From Tubiluchus corallicola (lineage: Eukaryota > Priapulida > Priapulimorpha > Priapulimorphida > Tubiluchidae): a DNA stretch of 64,000 nucleotides. Below the pieces are notes generated by a model. That model was not told the DNA's origin. It worked only from the letters and a program-made list of their open reading frames with translations, and ran no database searches. Below, piece by piece: positions 48,601-60,600 of this stretch (its first letter is position 1; the number at the start of each line of letters is the position of its first letter). The translations under genes were made by a program, and so were the position numbers. The DNA is taken from positions 1,584,501 to 1,648,500 of the forward strand of contig JAQGDQ010000001.1 in the NCBI GenBank assembly GCA_030141605.1. The letters are read 5' to 3'.

Positions 48601-51600
48601 ACGATTTTCTTAATGATCCGAAGAAAACAACGATTTACTGCACTGCGTGACTTCTTTCATTCCAGCTAATTTAAGCTAAATTAACTTTGTAGATTTGCTA
48701 GTTTGCTACTCTATAGGCGCCTTGCTTTAAATGCTTTAGACTCTTCATTGGACCTTGGTTATGGATGCTAAGTCAAAACAGGGTGCAGGTAAGGGCTGTG
48801 ATAAATGTGTTCGGAAAATAGTTTGTTATATATATATATACATGTGTGATTTAATTCGCAGTCACGAATATGAACAGTAACACAGTTGCAAATATTATCA
48901 ATTTTACTATTTATACTTGCAAAGTTTTTAAGATGTCATTTGGAAATAATGGAATCGAGTACAGTTTTATCTAACTAGTTAAGCAATTTTGATACATTAA
49001 AGTAGGTACAGTATGATGTTAAGTTTTATAAACTAATTATACATTGACTGGTTTTCTGGTGGTTAATTCTGTTTGGTTATATCTCATTCTGTCAATTGTT
49101 GTGCGTCAGCCAAATGTTACGTGACTTGTGATTGTCGTTCTGAGGCTCTTAAGTATGGTTACTGTAGAGAGACATTATTCGTGAGACATAAAATATCGTT
49201 TTTAAGACAAAGCTCGAGAAATTAAAGGACATCATAGCAAAGTGTTGGAAGACAGCTTTGCTATAGTATCTAGTAATCTAATGCTGTTACTAAATGTTCC
49301 AGTAGGATCCTCTGTTGATATTGCCAATATATTATATTATGATTTCATCAATATATCTTTGCTTTATTTTCGCTGTACCGCGGTACTCGAATAAATCTAA
49401 TTAGCATTTGATGTGATAGTCTGTGTCCGTCATTAGAACGCATTTTCCCGAATGATGGGCTGAATACCAGGCTAATGTAATTATATACGCTGCGTTACTA
49501 TCATTATTGTACTGAAACAACCCTTTATAGCTACCACGTAATGCTTTGCCAAGTCTTCAGCGCATGAACGCAAACAACAAGCAGTGATTACTTGGACATT
49601 GTTGAACTGTTGTTGAGACATACTAAGCTGTGTTAGATAATTTTTGTGCTCTAGTCGGTATGTACTTTCATGCTGTTGTGAGTTCATATCGATTCATGAC
49701 GATTCTTAGTCCCAAAAGTAGCAGGTAACAAACTAAATAAAAAGTCGTAGAAAATGTTAAGTAATAATACCTTGACTTAGACCTACATGTAAAGAAGCAT
49801 ACAACCGAATTTAATTTGATAAATATTTTGGAAATTGGTATGACTATCGGAACTGTAAATTTATTCAATTTATGTAGCCTCAGTACATTCTAAATGTGTT
49901 GTACTTATAAGATTCTTCGTCTCCATTTTGAAGTCAACTTTATAAGGCACGCGGCTGTTTTATCTCAATTTTTTTTCAAACATGAAATTTCATGCAGGGT
50001 TTAATAAATTTAAAACGGCCAACCGATTTAGCTACTTAACACTTTGTTTAAAAATGAATTTGATTAAAACATTGTTGTTGTGTATAGGGCTCTGGAGTGG
50101 GTAGGTTTCCGCAATTTCACTATTTAAAGTTGGCCGTGTGCCAATAATTAACCTTGTTTAAATTTGGCGTGCAATGTGTTTGCCGGCTGCACAGCTTCAC
50201 TATTGAAGCCAGATGTTTTCTTCTTCCTGCTGTATGAGTGTATAGTAGAAAACTTGAACAAACATTCCTCGCCTAGCTGGTCTTTCCTAGATACATGATA
50301 ACATGTACCTGGATAACAGGTCTGTTTGGATCGGCAATTTTATTCATCATTGTCAAATTCATCACATTTTAATTCAAATATTTTGATGAATAAACATTCA
50401 TTTTCTTCATAATTTTGTGATAAAATTTATCAGTGGAACTGTAGATTACAATAGTCAATATTCCCTACGGCGTTTTTCAAATGGGTGTTGCAATCACTTG
50501 GTAATCGTGTTTTGGTGGTACCACAGATCGTGACCTTGAATATGTGTTCAGCATATTAAACGGTAAACTGAGGTTTATAATTAAATTACGCCGCTTAATT
50601 TTTTGGCAGGGTTCACTAAAAGCGCGATTTTTTTCAAAAAACGAAAGAATAGGGTGTTTATTTGAATGGGTCTTTCCATTCAAATTGGTTTTATTTGTAA
50701 GTTAAAGCAAAACCAGGTGATAATTGCCAAGGGAATGCGCCACAGTAAAGGAAGAGTTTAGAAAAGCAAAAAACGAAATGATAAGAACCAAGCGAGTATG
50801 AAAAATGTCTCTACTACATATATAGTGGTATATTTTCTTGCTTTAAAAATGTACAGCTGCTAGTTAGAGCATTTATAATGTAATTCACAACGACTGGTAA
50901 AATGGAACAGACTCTGGGCCTTAGTTCTTAAAAAGAAATAAGTTTAAACATTTTCTCATGTTTTTATTTCAATCGTGATTTTTGCGAGCGATTTAAAAAT
51001 CACTTGATTTAAATCAAATGTTTAAGTGTTTAGTTTGTGTGGCGCAGACACAACAAACCTTTTAAAACTAAACACGTCTACGCAAAAAATCATAATTAAT
51101 TAATATTGCCCATTCAAGGCATACCCGCTCTACTCTATAAGAATATGAATAATTATTCTCGAATGTTGATACAAGTTACCTACTGTTCCAAAAACATATT
51201 TTGAGTAAGAGCGAGTACGAAACTTTAAATTTCTTATATTTGAAATGTTAAAAATACATTCACAAAAGTTGCCAAAACATGTTTACCTAGGCGCGAGGAC
51301 ACATAGAGCCGCAAGATCTAAGTTATATAGTTCGCGCGAAAACACATGAACGAATGCAGTTGCGAATATCATAATTATGAAAGTTGATAATAATGTTCAT
51401 TTCTTATTTAATTTATCCGACTGGCTAACTACTCCTTAGTTTTATAATAAATTTGACTGCCAGATGACTCGCTTAGAAAAAATTGCTTCTGTTAGATTCC
51501 CTGGATTTGCGGTCCTTGGAACTGGTTATAAAATAGAGTATAGGTAATTTTATTCGCCATGATGTGAAGAATGGCGATTATAAAATCGCTTTTCAAATGC

Positions 51601-54600
51601 AAAATTTCACACTGTGCGGGTTCAAAAGCTTCGATCCACAATTATTGCTTTTATTATGACACCTTTAAAGAATCGTGAATTACACAAAATAAAAATTATG
51701 AACTGCAGTTATATAATGTCTACAATAGTCTGTAGAATAGTAAAATTGGCTAGAAAGAAATGACTCGCAATTTTTTCGTGTTTTATCTCAAATTTTCAAA
51801 TGAAAACTCATTTATTCATTACGTTTTTCATTTAAAATATTGCCTATTTTTTGGTTTATAATGACATAAACTGCATTTGAAAGTAATCCAGTCCATTTGA
51901 AACGACATGACTAAAATATTTCTTCAAGACCGTTTATCGAATGAAACTTAGCAATCCTGCGGACTAGGGTAAAAATTTTTACTCTCTGCTATTTTAGCTC
52001 TAAGCCAATTAGTGTCATTATCAAGTTTCATAAAGGTTTAGATTGGATAAATTGAAGATTGTAAGCTTCTTGATTTTTATGCACTCGAGCCTTCAGGAAA
52101 GTCATTTGCCCACCTGTGGCGATTGGTTTAGTTTCATTCTAAAGCGCTTTAAATATTACATGAGCTCGCTTCCATCATTCTTTCCAGGTAACAAGCAATT
52201 TCCGCAAGCTGCTCTCGTTGTTAGCTACTTACTGCGTTTGTTTTACGTAAAATTCAACGAACCATTAATAGGCTTATTTGAATTACGCACCGGTTTCTGG
52301 ACTTTGCCCTCTTTATAGCTAATGCGTCTAAATTCTGCTATTAATGTGTTTAATAATTATTGGGAACTGATGTGATGGTAATATTATTGTGAACGTAGTA
52401 TCTAATTAACAATGCGCCAATTGTAATTGGTTATTATATATTAAGAAGCAATAATTGCTGTTATTACACATGGCACAGTTTCATCTGATCAGTTTTATGC
52501 GATCCGATATTGCACGCTTGCACGTTAAGTTAGCATTTTCAAGCAAACTAGTTCTTTAGTGTTGTTTGGTACTTTATATTGCTTTTTTACTACTTTGTGC
52601 CTCTAAGAAGCAGGCCTGATAGAGAGTGCGTGTGTACAAAAACTGTTTAATGTTTTTTTTTCTAATATCATATGAAATTTTAATTAAATCTGTTAAATGG
52701 AAATTGTAATTCAATTTAAATTTTTGCACTCTTGTTCTCCATCAAATGTGTCTTATGTTTTTCATTGGAAGTACTTGTTGTTTTTCTAGCTGTAACGTGA
52801 ATTTGTTAAAATTAGACCTACCGAATACTTGATTAAAAGACTCGATACTCCATTTTATAGTTAAAATCAAAAGCTTTTCCCATTAAATCAATATTACAGT
52901 TCAGCTTCTTTGTTAAGCGTTAGCGGTGTATGCGTCATGCTATCAGTCTATAAAACTTAACGTCTGATACTTTCTTGATTTTGGCTTCTGATTCATTTCC
53001 TGTTTGTTATTCTTGGACACGCAAAACTGGTATTAAGTAACAAGCGTTGACATGAGTTTTTTGGAGTCTCGCAGCCTACTTAATAATAGTGTCTTTCCAT
53101 CAAATTTGAAATGGTCTAAATGACGTATGTAAATAAGTTGAGATCTGTAGCAGATAGTGTTTAACTTGGCCGATATGCTGCTAATCTTGTATCATTTCAC
53201 AACCTTTTAAATTACGTTGAACTGGGAACTGAAAAGCTGTTGTACTAATTTCATAAACTCCTTTTAATATTTTTACCTATTATGTTCTGCATGAGTTTTT
53301 AATAATTGAGACATTAAATTAGTGCCTTGCGTATAACGAAAAAATCTAAAAAATTGTAATACATTTTTTTATATCTTGCAGATAAGTCTTCGAAAATATC
53401 AAAAAGAGCCAAATCGTTTAAAGATGACATCATTGAGCGTATCAACCACATGCGTCTCTCACCAGGTGGCTCTACTAAGTCGTCATCGCCAACCAAATCC
53501 CAGAAAATCTCACCTACCGGATGCGTTACCACTGTTTGCCATCCCTATGTAGTCCAGGAGGTCAAAGTGGATAAAGTGCAGAAGGTGGCATACTTAGTTA
53601 TAAAATTGTAAAATTTCATTAGACAGAAGTCAAGGACTACCATGTCACTGAAAACTACCAGAATTCTGTTTTTACAAAATTTTGCTAGTGGTGTGTTGTG
53701 TGACTGATGTGATACATAGCAACTTTTACAGCACTTATTTCTTGAGCTCCTTGAGGGACTTGCTAATTTTGCAGGTGTTTTAAATTCACAAATGGAGCTA
53801 TCTATGATTTAAATCTGCAGATAAGGCTTAAGTGTGAGCTGTGCATCTGGAAACTGTTAAAACTACTACCATACCTTATGTTGCTTAAATATCACTTCTA
53901 GTTGCGCTATCACAAACCAACATGATTTTGCATACTTTTGTTATTATTGCTTTCAAGTGAATTTGCTGTCGATGCTCAACCGGTGCCCTAACTTTAACCT
54001 TTGACTATGAGAAGCTTAGCATTTATTATATTATTATTATTATTATTATTATTTATTAAATATATCCACAACGATCATTACTGCATAGCACATGAAAATT
54101 TTTAATAACATATTTATTATTATGTACACAAGATGCCAAGCTACAAATGACCCGTGGGGTACTCAAGAAGTAATTACTTGTTCAGAGCACCCCAAATGAA
54201 TGTGGATTGAGTGTAGCTGAAAAGAGCAGTAAAGGAGTAGAAAAGAAAAGTTAATAGGGAATAGAAAGAAAGAAAAAGATGTGATGGTATCTGTATGAAG
54301 TAAGGCGAACTATAGAAATGTAAAATTGACATAGCCAGCAACATGATGGATTCCGACAGGGACAGCAGCATAATTAGTCAAATTTATTTATTCTATATAA
54401 TTAGATAAGAATTTTTTATGTATTCGTTGATGTTATTCCAGAGTCTAGGACCAGTGTTAGTGATGAAGTGCCTTGCCGCATCAGTCCTGCAATACTTAAT
54501 AAGAAATTCGTTAGATATTGTTGAGTAATGTCTTACATTAGTAGATAATGGGTTTGAAAAGAAAGCGGGTAGTAGTTTATGTTTGGTTCTGTATATGTAA

Positions 54601-57600
54601 ATAGCGGAATTCAGATTTATTAGATCATTTAGCACTAGGATAGAATAGTTTTTAAAAAGATTAAGACCAACATGGTCACGATTGTTCAAATTAGCTATCA
54701 ATCTTATGAGCTTATGTTGCAAAGAGTTTAATTTAAGTAGAGATGAAGGGTAGTTGTGCCCTCAAAGTATATTACAGTAGGTTAAGTATGGCAGTACTAG
54801 ACAATTGTAAAGTGTGATAAGATGTTCTTTGGTAAAATAATGTTTAACTCGACTGATTAACCCAATGTTTTTAGCAGTTTTAGAATGAATCATATTTAAG
54901 TGTGGTTTCCAATCTAAGTGTTCATTTAAGATAACACCTAAGAACTCCATTTCGTTTACTTGTTCTATAGCATTTTTATAATAATGTTCACATTTATAGG
55001 TTTGTTACGAGCTCTGAATAAAATGTATTTAGTTTTAGTTGAATTTAATGCTAATTTATTGATTATAAACCAGGCTGTAATTTTACTGAGTTCACTATTA
55101 ATAATGTTAGTGTCAAATAACTTGCAGTTGAAGAAAATACTTGTGCCATCAGCGCATTGGAAGACCTTTCCATTATCAGTAAGACAGTTTTGTAAGTCAT
55201 TAATGTATATTAAAAACAACAGAAGTCCCAAAATAGATCCCTGGGGTACTCCATTTATGACTATTGCTTCATTGGAAAGGACTTTGTTACATCTGACTAC
55301 TTGAGTTTGGCCCTTGAGGTAATTAGCAAACCATAAGTATGCGATCCCTCTAATGCCATAGTGGAATAACTTATCTACCAAAACATCATGATTAACTGTA
55401 TCAAAGGCGTTAGAGAGATCTCAAAAAATGCCAGTGGCAACAATGTTTTGTTCTAATGAAATACTTATGTTGTTTATTATATTAATTAGGGCTAGCTGGA
55501 TAGAACTACCTTTTCTAAAGCCATACTGATGATTATAAAGTACATTATGTATAGTCAAGTAATCTAATAAACTTTTATAGACAGTTTTTTCTAATATTCT
55601 AGAGAAAAAAGGTAATAATGATATAGGTCTATAGTTATTAATATATAAGGAGTCTTTAGCCTTAAACAAAGGAGTAATTACTGATTTTTTGAGTTGATAA
55701 GGTAATATTCCTGTTGTCAATGAGCAGTTAGTTATATGCGTTAAAGGAGTAGCTAAGTTATCAACTATGACTTTGGAGAGAAAATTATCAAAGCCTGCTC
55801 CTTTATTACGGTTGAAAGATTTACAAGTAGATATTGATTCATTTATTGTAACAGGACTGAAGAAAAGAGTAGATTGATAATCACCCTTAAGATAAGAAAC
55901 TTTAGGGTTAACATCAGTATTTGGAATTTCTGCAGCTAATTTCTGACCAATCTATGAGAAATGCTCATTGAAAGCACAAGAGACAGACTTATTGTCAGTT
56001 ATTAATTTGTTGTTAATTTTAAGAGGACCTATCACGCCATTAAAGGTGTGGTACATAGGAGTAAGCAACGAGTGACAATATAAAACAATTTTTATTACAT
56101 CAAAGGATCTCTGAAACAATAGAAAATCCATCATACCTTCATGGTGTAGTGTGAAAGCCCATGCTTCCCGCCCAGACGGTAATCTTGAAGAGCATGATCA
56201 AAGCCATGACCTGAAAACTCTGGGACTAATTTTTTTCCATTGAAGTGAATAGCCTGGAAATTTATCGGACCTCAACCCCACCAAACACATTGGTGCTATC
56301 CTGAAGGACAGAGTGGATGCTAAGATGATAAAAAACATGCCATTGGTCAGTATTCAATAGATAAGCTTTTGAGGCATCTGCAATATGTGTTGAGGAATCG
56401 AGTTCTTAGAATCGCTACTTTAGTCATACCATCAAGTCTGCAGGCGAGATGCATGAGGCTTCCACACCGAATTTTAATGGTGTGATGCGTTCTTAGCCAA
56501 TACTTTAATATAATAAAATTCATTATGTGCTATTACTCATTATTTTTGTACCCCTAACAAAAAGTTATGGACCACCTTCTAGAAGCCAAGTAATAAAGAC
56601 AGTTTTTTAATAAAGTAGAAAACAATTTTGCTGTTATCAGTAAAAAAGGCAATGCTGTTAGGCAATGTAATGCGTTAGTTTGTATTTACTCTGGATAACA
56701 TTTTTCAGGAAGTCGATAAATTGTACGTATCAGAAAAAGAGGTACTTTATGCACTCAAATACTTTCAAGATGTCATTGAGAAGAACATGACAGAATTACT
56801 TCCTGGCTCTGCTACGATTGTTCTGGAAACGGTTATTAGTATCTTTGGACTGATTGGTAATAATGTTACCAATGAAGAAAGGTAGGCAAAATTAGATATA
56901 ATTATTTAAAAGTTACCACAGACATCATGAATTTGGAAAACATTGCTGTTGTGCCAAATGTGCATTCCTGTTAACACACTTGTAAATTTATTTACTTATT
57001 TAACTGTTTTACCTGTTTACTGGATGTTAGCACAAATATTTTTTTCTCGTAAATTGAGGCCTAGCTAACTGCTGATCTCTATGCTTTCTGCTGTTAGTCC
57101 CAGGTATTTTTTGTGTAGTTTTTTGAGCAAACTTCATAATGATGGATTATATGGCTATAGTTGTCACTACAAGTAGAGAAACATGCAGAGGTAAATTTGA
57201 AATATTTCTTGACTCCTGTAATAAACGTAGTGTGTTCTTGAATGAGGATAAAACTTAGTTCATGCTCATCAACCCTATACAAGAAGATATAACTAGGTTT
57301 GTGTTGGAGGATCTCTGTGTTCGTGATGTGAAGATTTATTGATATTTGGGCTCACCCATCACGGATGATGGCAAGATGATGATGGCATAATTATAATATT
57401 ATTGGAGAGCATGGGCAGGATAAAATAAAGCATGTGCTAAAATATAAATCATATGTGAATTATAATATGCAGTTATACTCTAAGTTTATAAAAACATACT
57501 GGTAGTAAAGATGGCAATAGATAATGAGCTTTGTTTGTTAGAAGCTGGTGTGCCATTCATAGAAAATATGATACTAAAGAGGAGGAATCATAGAAATTTT

Positions 57601-60600
57601 ACAAGGAAGAAGTTTAACGGAAACAACTCTGAGTCCTAGAAATGTCAATTTGTCAGGCGTTAACTAAAGATCTGGGAAGATCTTTCAGGGAGTATAAGGA
57701 TTACAATCCTGAGCCAATGTGTGATATTACACTGCAAAAATCTGTTACAAATACAAAGACACCTCATGCAACTTATGCTGTTCTAAATCCTGAATTATCG
57801 ATGCAATATCCTGTGTACTAAGCTGATATCATTGGTTCCTTGCAGATTAACTTTTGGTGTTTCATGTTGTCTTGTTCTGAGTGAAAAATGAGCAAGGTCT
57901 CCTGTTTCTCATAATAGAAGAGTTTGTCCATCCTGTACCTGTCTAATCTAGGACGAGGACCATGTGAGCAACCTGTTGTTCACAGAGCATCAAAGCCAAA
58001 TATAATCTGAAGTTTATCTAGAAAGTGAATTCCTTTTATTTATTTATTTTAGTTCTGTGATATCGTCCAGCCACAACCAACTTTATCAAAGCATTGCTGA
58101 ATTTATCAAGTTTGCTGATGATGTGTTGATATATGGTGAACAGCCGGCTAATCTTGAACGAGCAAATTTTGTTATTAAAGGTGTACGTGATGCAGTGGTG
58201 GTAAGTGCATTTCTTGAAATTTTTACAGTTTTTTTGGTTTGGCCAGTGGAAAAACCTTGTTTTCCAAGTAGTTTGTATGTGGCCGTATTGATAAATTATC
58301 TTATAATTTCTTTAAAATCATCGTAATTTCTACTTTTTGAACAAATAAATTTTATTGCCAATTTTATCAACATATTAGTAAAACAAGAATATAAGTTAGA
58401 TATCTGATCCACTAGAAATCTGGAATAGTGCTAATTTGATTGTAAATTATACCAGAAAATACCATTTTAGTTTACCTTTAGCTGCAAAATATAGGTTATT
58501 GTTTCTGCTTAAATTTAAAAGGATCATTTAGGCTACTGACTTACACATTTTGTACCTTGCAAATTGCCAAAATTCAGCAAAAGCAATGAAATTTGACTTT
58601 CGGGATAATAACTCATTAATGCAACTCGTATTTGGATTTTGGTTATTATAGACTGTGTTCTAAAGTTGAGTGTTCATTTCTTTTAAAATTCTATGGTTCC
58701 TCCTTTTTATTTGAGCAGCATTATAAGGCAGGTTCAATACCTATTTAAACCTAAAATCTCAATTTTTACATTGTTACTTGTTTTGCATGCATTATTACTA
58801 CATTAAGTGGGTGAACCTTAGGTGACAGCTTTACAAGCCATTGACATTTGCATGCTAAGCATGGAATGAAGCAATAAACCTATAGTAGTTCTCTGAGTAA
58901 TGCAGCTGTGAATAATTTGCTTGCCACTCTAATGACCTTACTAAAACTGTGCTTATAAGCAGCAGTTTATTGGTCATTTCACTCATTTGTCCTTAATTAG
59001 TGGCTACGTCCATTTCTCAGCATATTTCCTTTTGCCATAACGGATTTGTGTCATAAGCTGTACAATGGTAAGTGCCTGGTTTTATGTTTTTGTCATGCTA
59101 TACTTTTAATACACCAGGCAATTTTTTTATTTATTTGCTGTTATTTCTTGCAGAGAGTGATACAGTTATATATAGATCGTTTGCAAGACAGATCAGTTCA
59201 AAAACCTACATCACATTTGCCTGAAGTTGGCAACATTGTGAACAACAGTAACAATGGCCTGATGGACAACAATTGCTCGTTAGTATTGGCAGCTTTTCAA
59301 AATTTGTATTTTATGTAAATTATTTGAATTTAAATTTTGTTGTGTGTACTATTTATGGTAAAAAATTTTAGTGAAGGTATGTTCGAATGGCAGAATGTGA
59401 AAAGTAAAAACTCTTGATTTTAAATTTGTTTGGAGTTCACGAATTGAGGCAAGACACTCGATTTTCAAGTTAGCGAAATGAGCATGTGCAATCCAGTCAA
59501 GCTTGCAAGCGATGATAATTAGTTTAACTACCAAGGTTATTACCAAAACTGAAATTACAAACCGAAACAAAAATTTATAGCAAATTGGTACTGAAATGAA
59601 ACCGAACCGAAATCATTTTTGCAAAACCAACTGCAATCAAAACTAAAAAAATTTAAAATTCTGAAGTAAATAAATAAACCAAAAAATAGAATGATGTCTA
59701 TGGTTGAAGCTCATGAAGCTCCAAAAAATTGACAAATTTGATTTTGTAAATATTTTGTAGCCTATGTCTTCATAAATTATAGAATAAAACCCGATTTTAT
59801 TTAAATTACACTTTGATATTTCGGTTGATTGTCACCTGGAGACCTTTAAAGGTTCGCACTCATCAGCACTGATGATATGCCGCATTGCCATGAAAAACAT
59901 ACTACAAATGGTACAAAAAGTTTAAATACACGATATTTATGCTATTTTAGCCAAACTCCTGCAATTTTTAGCATCTAGGAGAAAAAGGTGATAAGCTGGA
60001 TAAATACTACTAAAACCTTGAAAAAATGCTACCAAAAGTTACCGAAAGTTTCGGCTACTAAACTTGATAATTTTCAATGAAAATGAAACTCAACAAAAAG
60101 TGCAATTGTCGGCAAACCGAAACGTTTGCATAACATCCCTGTTAACCACACACACAGCAGTGTTTTGTTATAAAGTCTGTGCTAATGTATCTCATTCAAA
60201 TACTTCATTACCTTCATTTTAGCACCTTATGTGTTATGACTCAGTCTTTATTGTTTACACAATTCTTCTCAAAATTAAAAAATTATTCGAAATTTCTTTT
60301 CTGCGGACTTTTTTTAAAGATATATTGTGCAAATGTGTTAAATTCCAGGAGTATGGAACCTGAAGTTGAGGTACCACTTTCTCCTCGTGAGCAAGAAATA
60401 TTGAGACAGACAAGCATATTTCAACTTTCAGGTTCATTGTCACCTCCCCCGAAGCCACCTCTTCCATGCAAGTTGCACAGGTATGTTCAATTTTGTGTGG
60501 CAACTCTCTAAGTCATTTTGATAACTACCATTTAGTGTGGCAACTCTGTAAGTCATTTTGATAACTACCATTTAGTGATGATTTGTTTTAACTTATAACA

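Larger units (their letters stand above)
33640..48760 (+). other. RAPGEF1: RAPGEF1 intron 1 between the two first exons
   Basis: A 15-kb gene-poor region. Features listed separately: hAT-like element (33.85-35.28 kb), LINE fragments (36.3-37.8 kb), 69-bp tandem duplication (42.0 kb), TATAGTA-rich array (44.85-44.94 kb), candidate minus-strand exon (45.0-45.2 kb), CT microsatellite (46.6 kb) and a retroelement-like tail (47.7 kb). The stretches 38.0-42.0 kb and 42.2-44.8 kb hold nothing I recognise. Confidence 0.45.
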
